Of a stretch of 64,000 nucleotides of DNA, positions 24,855 to 33,348 are shown one piece after another. Position numbers and translations under genes: made by a program. The notes beneath the pieces are model-generated. The model searched no databases. It was not told where the DNA came from and saw only the letters and a list, made by a program, of their open reading frames with translations. The stretch covers positions 248,001-312,000 of the forward strand of contig JACKIB010000002.1 in the NCBI GenBank assembly GCA_020638695.1, read 5' to 3'. Each line of letters opens with the position of its first letter. The stretch's first letter is position 1. This DNA is from Planctomycetota bacterium. GTDB taxonomy: Bacteria > Planctomycetota > UBA1135 > UBA2386.

Positions 24855-27374
24855 TTGGCGTCAGGATCTCGGATCCCCGTGGGGTTCGGCGGCTGCATCG
24901 ACAGCACCGACGAACTCATCCCGAAGGGTGCACGCGTACTGCGGCTACCCGAGGGGGGCATCGTCGACGGTCCGTTCGTGCGCGTTCCGGAGCGGGAATT
25001 CGACTGCATCTTGGTCGAGGGCCTGACCGAGTCGCTCGGCCGCGCAGAAAGCTTCTGCGCCGCCGCGGCTCGCCGACTGGCTCCAGGCGGCACGTTGATC
25101 CTGGACGTGGAGCACCTGGCCGCACCGCGGTCGCTCAAGTTCCTACTCGAAGGACAACCGGGCAACTTCGACCCGTCGGGCTCGATCGCCGAGCCGGAAC
25201 TGCGATTGCATCGACGCCGGGCACTGGCAGCCATGGCGGCCGCGGGACTGACGCTGCGCGAGGTCTACGCGGTGCCGTCGCGCCCCGACGCGATCGGACC
25301 CGAGTTCGTGCGCACGATCTTCCGCGAAGGCTTCTTGCCGCTGCCGTACCTCGGCGGCCTGCCCCCCGCGCGGCTGTGGATCGAGGCGGTGCGCAGGCAG
25401 CCGAAGGCCGGCACGGTGTTGATCGGTGCCGGGCCGGCCGACGCGCAGGAGCGGACCCGAACCTGCCTGAACGCCTTCCTCCCGGCGGACTGGGAAGTCG
25501 TGGCCTGTGACCCGGAGGCACCGAGCGAGCAGGCGGCATTCGACACCGCGGTCGCCGAAACCCACGGCACGACCTTCTGGCTGCTGCGCGCCGGCGCACT
25601 GGTCGACCAGCAGCTATTCGAGGGTCTGTGGGCCCGTACGCCTATTTCCCCCGCCGCACCGGGCACCCCGGGCGCCGACCTTGACGCTCACGCGCTGGAT
25701 GCCCCGGGCGATCTCAGCGGCTTGATGCTCTCCCGCCTGGATCTGTTCACGGTCGGCCCAATCGCCGCGGAGTTCCAGAGCACCGCGATCAGCTACGAAG
25801 ACTGGTTGTTGCGGCTCGAGGCCAACTGCAAGCGAATCCACCCGGTACGGGGGCGACTCGACAACGTGCCGCTGCCGCAGCGCGAAGGCGAGCCGCTCAC
25901 CACCGAGGCCGAAGCGCTGCTGGCCAAGTGGCGGCCGGTCGAGCGCGATGAGTCCGGACTGCGGTCGAACGACAACCCGTGGTGCCGCGCGCACACCGAT
26001 CGCCCGGTTCCGTGGGCAGGGCGGACGCCACGCCTCAGCCTGTGCATGATCGTGCGCAACGAGCAGCGGTTTCTCGACCGGTGCCTGACCAGTGTGCGCG
26101 GGGTGGTCGACGAAATCGTCGTGGTCGACACCGGGTCCACGGACGACACGGTCGCGATCGCGCAGCGCCACGGCGCGCGGCTGATCCACCACGCCTGGAG
26201 CCACGACTTCGCTGCCGCACGCAACGTCGCACTCGAAGCCGCCACCGGCGACTGGATCCTCTCGCTCGACGCCGACGAGGCACTGCGCTCCGAGCAGCAC
26301 GACGAACTACGTGAACTACTCGAAGACCCGGGCATCGCCGGCTACCACCTCAAGTTCGAGAACCACCACACCGGAGCACAGAGCGCGGGCGTGATCATGG
26401 TTCGACTGTTCCGCAATCTCGAGGGAATCACCTGGGAGAACCGGATCCACGAGCAGATCACCGCTTCACTGCTGCGGGCCGGCCAACAGCACGGGCTGCA
26501 GCTGTCGACCAGCGAAGTGATGGTCGACCACTACGGCTACCTCGACGAAGTGATGTCGTCGCGCGACAAGAACACGCGCAACGATCGGCTGTTCCGGATG
26601 CACCTGGAGGAACACCCGGACGACATCTACATGCTCTACAAGTACGGCGACTTCCTTCGCCGCTGCCAGGATTGCTACGAGCAGAGCCGGGAGTGCCTCG
26701 CGCGCGCGTTCGAACTGCTGTGCGCCCGACCACCTGCGGACCGCGCAGAGGTCCCGTATGCCGCCGAGATCGCGGCGCTCTACGCCCTGGAGTGTCGGCG
26801 CATCGGCGATCTGGAACGCGCGAACCACGTGATCCGGTTCGCCCTGCGCGAATTCGTCGGCACGCCCAACCTGCACTACCTCGCCGCCGGCCTGGCGTTG
26901 CTGGCAAAGCAGCCAGACGTCGCCATTCGTCACTACGAGCGATGCCTGGCGTTCCGCGACAGGGTGTTGGTGGTGCCGATCCAAGAGGGAGTCACCAGCT
27001 ACGTGTCGTTGACCGGAATCGCCCACGCGCACTTGCTCAAGGGTGAGCTCGTCGAAGCCGACCGGTTGTTGCGACAATCGTCGCGACTCGCTCCCGACCA
27101 CGAGGTAACGGTGTTGCTGCGATCCCGCGTACTCCTGGAGCGTGGCGATCTCGCCGCGGCCCTGCGGCTGCTGTTGCAGCACCTCGAAAGGCACCCGGAG
27201 GCAACCGGCGTCTGCCAGCAAGCAGTCCTCATTCTCGAGCACACAGGCCACTCCGCCGACGCTGCGTCGTTGGCGGCAAAGGCCGAGAAGCTGGTCGCGA
27301 TGCAGCGACCGAAACCACGAACTGAAACTTCCGATAGACCCGTACTCGCGCCCGTTCAGTGCGCGACATCCTGA
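24855..27374 (+). CDS. Family 2 glycosyltransferase with N-terminal methyltransferase-like part and C-terminal TPRs
   Basis: About 839 residues. The start is uncertain: TTG at 24855 has AAAGGAG just upstream but tightly spaced; GTG at 24879 is the alternative. Residues about 15-150 resemble the end of an SAM methyltransferase (DCILVEGLTESLG, AARRLAPGGTLILDVEH) without a clear SAM-binding loop. Residues about 391-600 are a GT-A/GT2 domain: LSLCMIVRNEQRFL, EIVVVDTGSTDDT, and the metal-binding D472-x-D474 in SLDADEAL. Residues about 640-830 are TPR-like. It likely transfers sugar from a nucleotide sugar to a protein or glycan in the cytoplasm. The TPR and GT-C-like neighbours and the nearby flagellins make flagellin glycosylation a fair guess. 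Confidence 0.8.
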   Translation: MASGSRIPVGFGGCIDSTDELIPKGARVLRLPEGGIVDGPFVRVPEREFDCILVEGLTESLGRAESFCAAAARRLAPGGTLILDVEHLAAPRSLKFLLEGQPGNFDPSGSIAEPELRLHRRRALAAMAAAGLTLREVYAVPSRPDAIGPEFVRTIFREGFLPLPYLGGLPPARLWIEAVRRQPKAGTVLIGAGPADAQERTRTCLNAFLPADWEVVACDPEAPSEQAAFDTAVAETHGTTFWLLRAGALVDQQLFEGLWARTPISPAAPGTPGADLDAHALDAPGDLSGLMLSRLDLFTVGPIAAEFQSTAISYEDWLLRLEANCKRIHPVRGRLDNVPLPQREGEPLTTEAEALLAKWRPVERDESGLRSNDNPWCRAHTDRPVPWAGRTPRLSLCMIVRNEQRFLDRCLTSVRGVVDEIVVVDTGSTDDTVAIAQRHGARLIHHAWSHDFAAARNVALEAATGDWILSLDADEALRSEQHDELRELLEDPGIAGYHLKFENHHTGAQSAGVIMVRLFRNLEGITWENRIHEQITASLLRAGQQHGLQLSTSEVMVDHYGYLDEVMSSRDKNTRNDRLFRMHLEEHPDDIYMLYKYGDFLRRCQDCYEQSRECLARAFELLCARPPADRAEVPYAAEIAALYALECRRIGDLERANHVIRFALREFVGTPNLHYLAAGLALLAKQPDVAIRHYERCLAFRDRVLVVPIQEGVTSYVSLTGIAHAHLLKGELVEADRLLRQSSRLAPDHEVTVLLRSRVLLERGDLAAALRLLLQHLERHPEATGVCQQAVLILEHTGHSADAASLAAKAEKLVAMQRPKPRTETSDRPVLAPVQCATS

Positions 27375-27383
27375 GGAGACGCC

Positions 27384-28031
27384 ATGGTTGAGCAGACCCA
27401 ACAGACCCAATCCCAGTTCCGCGCCGGCATCGGTCGGACCATCGACACCAAGCCCGGGAACCTCCCAGCCGGATCCTTCGCAACCACCCAGCGGCGCATC
27501 CAGGAGATCCCGGAACTGATCGTCGCCCCGGGAACCGAGCAGATCCGCGGCCAAGTGACCGAAGCCCTGCAGGACATCGGGGCGCGCCTCACCAAGGTGC
27601 ACGAGACCGCCGCCGAGGCGTACCTGTCGCAGGAGATGTACAGCGACGCAGTGCGCCACGTCGAGGCGTCGGTGGCACTCGACGCGAACAACGTCGACAA
27701 GCAGAACCACCTTGGCTACGTCCGCTACCTGGCGGGAGACGATGTCGGCGCGCTGCATGCTTTCGACACCGTCCTGTCGCTCGATGGTGCCAACGCCGAC
27801 GCCCTGTTCAACGTCGGGATGATCGCCTTCTCCCGCGGCGACCTCGAGACCGCGGAGGCGAGCTTCCGTGCCTGCACCCAGATCGACACCAACAACTCCG
27901 AGTTGTGGAACAACCTCGGCGTGGTGCTGGTCCAGCGCAGTCAGTCTGCGGCGGCGAAAGCCTGCTTCGAGACCGCTCTCAGTCTGGACTCGAACAACGA
28001 AGACGCGATCTTCAACCTGCAGCACCTGTAG
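27384..28031 (+). CDS. TPR protein, cytoplasmic
   Basis: 215 residues. Residues 1-65 are polar and probably unstructured (VEQTQQTQSQFRAGIG). Residues about 80-212 make four TPR units: AAEAYLSQEMYSDAVRHVEAS, NHLGYVRYLAGDDVGALHAF, LFNVGMIAFSRGDLETAEASF and LWNNLGVVLVQRSQSAAAKAC (each in part), with the standard A/G/Y spacing. There is no signal peptide. GAGGAG 10 bases upstream of the ATG and a 9-base gap from the glycosyltransferase stop indicate one operon. It may be a scaffold for that enzyme or its substrate, but no direct evidence shows this. Confidence 0.8.
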   Translation: MVEQTQQTQSQFRAGIGRTIDTKPGNLPAGSFATTQRRIQEIPELIVAPGTEQIRGQVTEALQDIGARLTKVHETAAEAYLSQEMYSDAVRHVEASVALDANNVDKQNHLGYVRYLAGDDVGALHAFDTVLSLDGANADALFNVGMIAFSRGDLETAEASFRACTQIDTNNSELWNNLGVVLVQRSQSAAAKACFETALSLDSNNEDAIFNLQHL

Positions 28032-28063
28032 TCGCAGCGCACCGGCGCGCGTAGGCTTGGGTC

Positions 28064-29380
28064 ATGAAGCGCGCCGCGCTGTTGCTCTCGCCGCTGCTGG
28101 TTCTGTACGTGTGGCTGACCCTCGACCGGGCGCAGGACCAACTGCGCAAGGACGAGCCTACCTACGTCATGTACGCCGCGAACCTGCGAGCGGGCGGCTA
28201 TGCACCAGCGGGCAGCGAGTGCCTGTGGGCGGGACCCGGATACCCGCTGTTGCTCGCCCCGATTCTGGCCACGGACAGGGTCCCGTTCACCAGCGTGTCG
28301 ACCCGAACCGCGGCCAAGCTGGTGAACGCGTTGCTGCTGTTCTGCGCGGTGCTGATGGTTCGTGCCGCGGTGGCACGGTACACCGGCCCTGGGGTGGCGT
28401 CGGGGGTCGCACTGCTGTTCGGACTGTACTGGCCGATCTACGACCAGCTCGGATTCATGATGACCGAGCCGCTCGCGGTGTTCCTGATCGCGGGGTTGGT
28501 GCTGTGCGGCAGCGGGTTCCTCGCTCGTGGTGGCTGGGGACGTCTGCTCGGGACCGGCGCGTCGCTCGGCTATTTGGCGCTCACCAAGGTCGTGTTCGGC
28601 TATGCGCTTGCCGGCGGCTTGGTGCTCGCGGTGATGCTCGGCGTGGTGCGTCGTCGGCGCATGTGGTGGCGCGCTGCGGCGGCACTGCTGCTCGGACTGG
28701 CGCTGTGCACCCCGTATCTCGCGTACACCTACCGGATCACTGGCCGCCCGTTCTTGTGGGGAACCTCGGGCGGCATGCAGCTCTACTGGATGTCTTCCCC
28801 GCAGCAGCACGAGTACGGCGATTGGGTCAACTACGTGCTGGAGGGAATGCGTGACCCGTCCGATCGCAACCCGGTGATGCAGCACCATGCGGCGGTGTTT
28901 CGCGAAGCGATGGGGTATGCGCCAGCCAACTTCGTCGCCGAAGGGCACGACAAGTTGGTCCTGCGACTCGGCGCGCACCAGAACCAGGTGTTCCTCGACA
29001 CCGCACTCGACAACATCCGTCGCCACCCGTTCAAGTTCACGAGCAATTGGGTGGCCAACGTTTCTCGCCTGCTGACCGGCGCGCCACGGTCGTACCATCC
29101 GCAGACGCCCGAGATGGTGCGCTACCTGTTCCCCAATCTGCTGCTGGTCGCCTGGGCGGCGTTTGCAGCCGCGCGGCGCCCGCTTCGGGCCATGCCGGGC
29201 GAGGCCTGGGCGATCGGCGGCTTCGGGTTGGTCTATTTGGGCGGTGTTTCGCTGCTCAGCTGCTACCCGCGCTTCCTGACGATCCTCGGGCCGATTCTGT
29301 TCTGGTGGCCGGCGGTAGTCGGCAGCAACCGGACGGATTCGGGAAGTCAGGGGGTCGCGCAGCGCTCGACGGACACCTGA
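28064..29380 (+). CDS. GT-C-like membrane glycosyltransferase (GT39/83 style)
   Basis: 438 residues with about nine to ten hydrophobic segments. The first loop has the acidic motif RKDEPTYVMYAANLRAGG, the place and style of the catalytic acidic residue in ArnT/PMT-type GT-C enzymes, which take sugar from a polyprenyl phosphate outside the inner membrane. GPGYPLLLAPIL follows, a usual context in this group. A lumenal-type soluble segment, GTSGGMQLYWMSSPQQHEYG, sits after the seventh span. It is 32 bases after the TPR gene, on the same strand, and overlaps the end of the convergent YigZ-type gene by 34 bases. The substrate is unknown. Confidence 0.7.
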   Translation: MKRAALLLSPLLVLYVWLTLDRAQDQLRKDEPTYVMYAANLRAGGYAPAGSECLWAGPGYPLLLAPILATDRVPFTSVSTRTAAKLVNALLLFCAVLMVRAAVARYTGPGVASGVALLFGLYWPIYDQLGFMMTEPLAVFLIAGLVLCGSGFLARGGWGRLLGTGASLGYLALTKVVFGYALAGGLVLAVMLGVVRRRRMWWRAAAALLLGLALCTPYLAYTYRITGRPFLWGTSGGMQLYWMSSPQQHEYGDWVNYVLEGMRDPSDRNPVMQHHAAVFREAMGYAPANFVAEGHDKLVLRLGAHQNQVFLDTALDNIRRHPFKFTSNWVANVSRLLTGAPRSYHPQTPEMVRYLFPNLLLVAWAAFAAARRPLRAMPGEAWAIGGFGLVYLGGVSLLSCYPRFLTILGPILFWWPAVVGSNRTDSGSQGVAQRSTDT

Positions 29381-29961
29381 CCCGCGGTTCCCTCCCGCAG
29401 CTCCTCCGCAATCGCGTCGGCCTCGCTCTCGAGCACCTGCCAGATCACGTTCACCTCCGCCCCATAGCTTCCCTCGCGTTGGTCCACGTCACGGGCATGC
29501 GCGATCGCCCGCACGCGGTTGGAACACGCATAGGGATAGGTGATCCGCAGCCAGACTCTGGGAAAGACCTCGACGATCTCCGCGGCGCCCAAGGCCGCCG
29601 CCGCTGCCCCGCCGTAGGCGCGTACCAGCCCCCCCACTCCGAGCTTGGTGCCCCCGAAGATCCGACTGACTACCAGTACGACCTGCGTGATGTCGCGCCC
29701 TTCCAGGTACTGCAGGATCGGTCGCCCAGCCGACCCGCTCGGCTCGCCGTCGTCGCTGTAGTAGCTCCGCTCACCCCGCCGCCCGAGCCGCCAAGCGTAG
29801 GCATGGTGGTTGGCGATCGGAAACTCGCCGCGCAGTTCGTCGAGCAAGTCTTCCACCTCTTCTGCGCTGCCGATCGGCACCAGGGTAGCGATGTGGCGCG
29901 ACCCCTTGGTCTTCTCGGGCTCGGCCCGGACACGCCTGGTGATCGAACGGTAGCCCGACAT
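29347..29961 (-). CDS. yigZ: YigZ/IMPACT family protein
   Basis: 204 residues. The N-terminal UPF0029/IMPACT domain is clear: EKTKGSRHIATLVPIGS, NHHAYAWRLG, YYSDDGEPSGSAGRPILQYL and VVLVVSRIFGGTKLGVGGLVRAYG (in parts). The C-terminal ferredoxin-like domain covers the last 70 residues. The bacterial proteins' role is poorly known (linked to translation stress in eukaryotic relatives). The ATG at 29961 starts four residues before the conserved YRSI; the frame upstream is unlike the family. It is convergent with the GT-C-like gene, with a 34-base overlap. Confidence 0.9.
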   Translation of the reverse strand: MSGYRSITRRVRAEPEKTKGSRHIATLVPIGSAEEVEDLLDELRGEFPIANHHAYAWRLGRRGERSYYSDDGEPSGSAGRPILQYLEGRDITQVVLVVSRIFGGTKLGVGGLVRAYGGAAAAALGAAEIVEVFPRVWLRITYPYACSNRVRAIAHARDVDQREGSYGAEVNVIWQVLESEADAIAEELREGTAGQVSVERCATP

Positions 29962-30070
29962 CGGAACGCGGGACAATACCGCCGCCGATCGGAGACCCGC
30001 CGCGATCTCTGGCTCCGACCGCACGCCGATCGACTGTCGAAAAACCTCACGCTGCAGGGGCGTCCGTCCG

Positions 30071-32317
30071 ATGAGAACGGACGTGTACGACCCCCATACG
30101 TGCCCGTGCCGTCTCGCCCGGACCGCCCGGGCCCTCTCCGTCCTGATCCTCGCCGCCACCCTGTCGGTCGGCCCATTGGTCGCTCAGACCCCGAGACCCG
30201 CAGTCGACATGGCCGACCTGCTCGGCAAGGTCGAGTGCTGGCCCGACAGCGGATTGCTGCGCGTCGCCTCGTTCTCGATGGCGTTCATGCCGGAGCACGC
30301 GATCGACCGCGGACAGGCGAACCACGCCTACCCGACGCAGATCGTGGTGCGCAAGCGAGGCGCAGCCGGTGAGCTCGGCCGCTACAAGCTGACGGTGCGC
30401 CAGACGAACACCGTGTTCTCGAGCGGCGGGACGTTCGGGAAGCCGATGGAATGCCACGTGACCGAGGCGGGTGACTACGTGCTGTCGATCGAACTCGACG
30501 GCAAGTGCATGGCGGAGATCCCGTTCACCGCGACGCGGCAAGCGAGCGGGGACGCGTTCAACCCGGTCACGCGGGTGTTCCTGGACGGACCCTGGCCACA
30601 CTACGCCTGCCTGTTCATGCCGCGGCTCAGTGACACTGAGGCCACCCCGGTGGTGCGGACCTGGACCCGCGGCGGGCTGTTCAACAAGAACAAGTCGGAG
30701 CTCGTCAGCATCGAGGTGTACCAGGGCGGCGATCTGGTGTTCGTTTCGGCGCCGGTCCACAAGTCGAACCTCCTGTCGGACACGATGTGGCACAGGTCGG
30801 ACAGTCCGCTGCATTTCCGTACCGGCGACGGCGGCGGCCCGATCAAGCTGCGCGACCTGCTGAAGAAGGATGGAGAGTACCTGGTGGTCCGCAAGCGCGA
30901 TGGCTCGCCGACCGGGGCCTGGAAGCTCGTCATTCGCGACGGCAAGCCGATCCCGCACCCCCGTTCCAACCTGGCGTTCGAACCAGCGAAGGACCGTTTG
31001 CTGTCGCGCTCGCCGGGCGGGCAGAAGCGCGGCAACTCGGACCTGGTGTGGCTCGAGGAGGTTCCGATGGACCAAGCCAAGGCGGTGCTCGCCAAGGGCG
31101 CGGCCGCACCCACGGGCCCAACCGCCGACCAGCGGACGCGATGGAGTGCAACTCGGCATCCCCACACTGGACCAGCGAAGCTAGTCATCACGGATGTCGA
31201 CTGCCGGATGGACGGAACGCTGGCGGTCAGCGACAGCGTGATCGCCTATGCCACTGGCGGTGGCAACGGCGTCGGCTTCCTCCGCATCGGCGAGAACACC
31301 GCCCAGAGCATCCCGAACGGCCAGTCCTACAGCGGCCGTATGTTCCACGTCTGTGGACCCAAGATCGTCCTGGCCCAGCGCGACGCACTCGCGGTGTTCG
31401 ACACCAAGTCCGGCAAGACCAGTTCGATCCCAGCCACCGAGATCTCCCTGACCAGGACTTTCGGCGAAATGTACGGCGCCAACGTGTTGGCGGCCGACGG
31501 CCACTTGGTCGCGACGTTGAACAACCCCAAGCGAGTCACGGACCGCGCCATGTTCAAGGTGCTCGACGTCAGCGGCGACTCACCACGGGTCATCGTACTC
31601 GACAACATCGACGTCCCAGCCCGCGACTTGACCTGCGTGACGGTAGACGCGGAGTCCGGGCGCTTCGGCGTGGTGTCGCAGCGGGCGAAGAAGTTCTGGA
31701 TCGCGCCGATCGCCCCGGGCGCGCGTTTCACCGAGTACGACGTGTCCGGTCACGACGGCATTCACCGCAACGCACAGCTGCGGATCGAAGGCGATCGCGC
31801 GCTGTACTTCGACGAGACCGGCCGGCCGAAGCTGCGCCACATCGACCTTGCCAGCAAGCAGGTCGCGGTGATCGGCACTCTCGGCAAGCAGATGAACTGG
31901 TTCACTGCCACGCCGACTCACGTGGCGTTCGTCACCAATCAGTCGCACGGCGGTAGCTATCTGGTCAAGAGGGGTGGGATCACCGGTCCGTACGCCGGGG
32001 CAGCGAACAGCGGCAAGCCCAGCCCCGGCAACGGGGACTTCGGGTTCGGCAGCTCGTTGGCTCTGACCGACGACGGCGCGACGGTGCTCGCTGGACAGGG
32101 CAGCGGCGGCATCTCCACCGGAGAGCTGCTGCAGGTCGACGACGGCAAGGGTTGGGCGGTGGTCGCCAACGACAGCGGGGCACCGCTGCCGGCGGTCGAC
32201 GTGCGGCAGGGGCCCGGGGTGATCGCGTTCAAGACCGGGTCGCGCAACGAGACCAAGGTCGCGTACCTGATCACCGGCAAGCGGGCCGACTTCAGCGGCT
32301 TGAAGCTGCTGCGCTGA
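30071..32317 (+). CDS. Secreted protein of unknown function with a C-terminal propeller-like half
   Basis: 748 residues. A long signal peptide (hydrophobic part ALSVLILAATLSVGPLVA, about residues 22-39) indicates export. The first half (to about residue 350) has beta-rich segments such as KLTVRQTNTVFSSGGT and GDYVLSIELDGKCMAEIPF, like pre-peptidase C-type domains but without their clear motif. The second half (about 370-748) has repeated blades (LRIGENTAQSIPNG, DALAVFDTKSGKTSSIP, LRHIDLASKQVAVIGTL), suggesting a beta-propeller. No catalytic motif was recognised. It is transcribed away from the YigZ gene and is followed by a family-3 element. Confidence 0.65.
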   Translation: MRTDVYDPHTCPCRLARTARALSVLILAATLSVGPLVAQTPRPAVDMADLLGKVECWPDSGLLRVASFSMAFMPEHAIDRGQANHAYPTQIVVRKRGAAGELGRYKLTVRQTNTVFSSGGTFGKPMECHVTEAGDYVLSIELDGKCMAEIPFTATRQASGDAFNPVTRVFLDGPWPHYACLFMPRLSDTEATPVVRTWTRGGLFNKNKSELVSIEVYQGGDLVFVSAPVHKSNLLSDTMWHRSDSPLHFRTGDGGGPIKLRDLLKKDGEYLVVRKRDGSPTGAWKLVIRDGKPIPHPRSNLAFEPAKDRLLSRSPGGQKRGNSDLVWLEEVPMDQAKAVLAKGAAAPTGPTADQRTRWSATRHPHTGPAKLVITDVDCRMDGTLAVSDSVIAYATGGGNGVGFLRIGENTAQSIPNGQSYSGRMFHVCGPKIVLAQRDALAVFDTKSGKTSSIPATEISLTRTFGEMYGANVLAADGHLVATLNNPKRVTDRAMFKVLDVSGDSPRVIVLDNIDVPARDLTCVTVDAESGRFGVVSQRAKKFWIAPIAPGARFTEYDVSGHDGIHRNAQLRIEGDRALYFDETGRPKLRHIDLASKQVAVIGTLGKQMNWFTATPTHVAFVTNQSHGGSYLVKRGGITGPYAGAANSGKPSPGNGDFGFGSSLALTDDGATVLAGQGSGGISTGELLQVDDGKGWAVVANDSGAPLPAVDVRQGPGVIAFKTGSRNETKVAYLITGKRADFSGLKLLR

Positions 32318-32376
32318 GCTGTCGGGACCGCGGGTCGTGCCGGCCCGCGCAGATTCTCCGGAGCCTTCCGAGACAC

Positions 32377-32558
32377 CTAGCCCGGACCATTCATGAGCAG
32401 CGTCGCGAGATTCGTGCAAGGTTGTTGCTGGCAAGGAGGACGGCAGGTTCTGCCCCGAGGCGGGGTGCCTCCCCGTCGACGAGCAGGGTCTGACGCTCGA
32501 CGAAGCCAGCAGCGAACTTGCGCGATCGCAGCAGCTCGGCCATGAATAGTCCGGCTAG
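32377..32558. repeat. Element family 3, nearly intact copy
   Basis: 182 bases bounded by CTAG. The left end CTAGCCCGGACCATTCATGA pairs with the right end, which has lost one G (CCGGCTAG). It matches the copy at 35142-35323 over its length. It lies between two convergent genes (stop at 32317, stop at 32649), so its terminal stem may serve as a two-way terminator. No gene is inside. Confidence 0.88.
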
Positions 32559-32648
32559 GCGGCTGGTTCTCCGGCGGGCAGCGGCACCGGACGCTCCAAC
32601 ATGCAGCGATCGACGCCTTGGGTACGGCCTTGGCCGTGATAGGCGGGA

Positions 32649-32987
32649 TCAACTACTCGAGGTGATCCGCCGCCCGCTGGCAGTGCTGCGGGCGCCGTAG
32701 CCGCGAAGCGCGCGTCGGCCATGCTGGCACTGACGGATCGCGTCGCGGGTGCTGTCCCGGAGGTTGGCCAGACGCGCGATCAAGCGCGTGTGGCGCGCAC
32801 GCACCAGGTCCAGCGACCCGTCGGGACTGGCCGGCGGACTGGACGCCCCACGCAGCGAGGTCAGTAGCGCCTCTGCGTGAGCCAACGTAACCGCTGCTGC
32901 GTCGAGGTCACCGGTCTCCACCACGGCGAGACACTCGTCGTACAGCGCTGCCAAGCGCAAGAGCGGGTCAGTCGACGAGCACGACAT
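32649..32987 (-). CDS. Small helical protein next to FliS, possible FliT-like export chaperone
   Basis: 112 residues. The start overlaps the end of fliS by 20 bases, so it belongs to the fliD-fliS operon, where fliT sits in many bacteria. The sequence is helical and charged with Ala-rich stretches (LLRLAALYDECLAVVETGDLD, RARHTRLIARLANLR), which fits a short helical-bundle chaperone. FliT proteins bind FliD and control export. I see no decisive motif, so the assignment rests on position, size and helical content. The C-terminus (GYGARSTASGRRITSSS) is polar. Confidence 0.55.
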   Translation of the reverse strand: MSCSSTDPLLRLAALYDECLAVVETGDLDAAAVTLAHAEALLTSLRGASSPPASPDGSLDLVRARHTRLIARLANLRDSTRDAIRQCQHGRRALRGYGARSTASGRRITSSS

Positions 32988-33348
32988 CCCAGCCCTCTTT
33001 CAGTGTGCGCAGAACCGTCATCGCGTGCTCGACGGGCTCCGGCCGACGACTGAGGTTCGCTTGGGTGATCTTGTCGATCGTGAACTCGTAGAGCCGATCG
33101 AGGTCCCTCGCGAGGTCACCGCCGACCTCCATGTCCAGGGCCGCGCGCAGCTCCGACACGATACTCAAACTCTTGCCGAGCGACAGGCCGACCGCCTCCG
33201 TACGGCTCGTCGCGGTGTCGCTCATCCCCAACCGCGAGCGCTCCAGGCTCTGCAGCGCTCCTTCGTAGAGCAACTTCACCAGCTTTTGCGGAGACGCGGT
33301 GAGGATCGCGTTGCGGCGGTACGACTGCGCAGCGTTGTTGTAGCTCAT
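32968..33348 (-). CDS. fliS: Flagellar export chaperone FliS
   Basis: 126 residues, normal for FliS. The start NNAAQSYRRNAILTASPQKLV contains the conserved 'Y....I.TASP..L....Y.G' pattern with LLYEGALQSLERSR, and the middle ALDMEVGGDLARDLDRLYEF is the usual 'LN...GGE.A..L..LY.' block. FliS binds the C-terminal D0 helix of flagellin in the cytoplasm and keeps it unfolded for export. Its ATG overlaps the fliD stop (ATGA), giving a fliD-fliS-(fliT-like) operon. Two flagellin genes lie just upstream. Confidence 0.95.
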   Translation of the reverse strand: MSYNNAAQSYRRNAILTASPQKLVKLLYEGALQSLERSRLGMSDTATSRTEAVGLSLGKSLSIVSELRAALDMEVGGDLARDLDRLYEFTIDKITQANLSRRPEPVEHAMTVLRTLKEGWDVVLVD

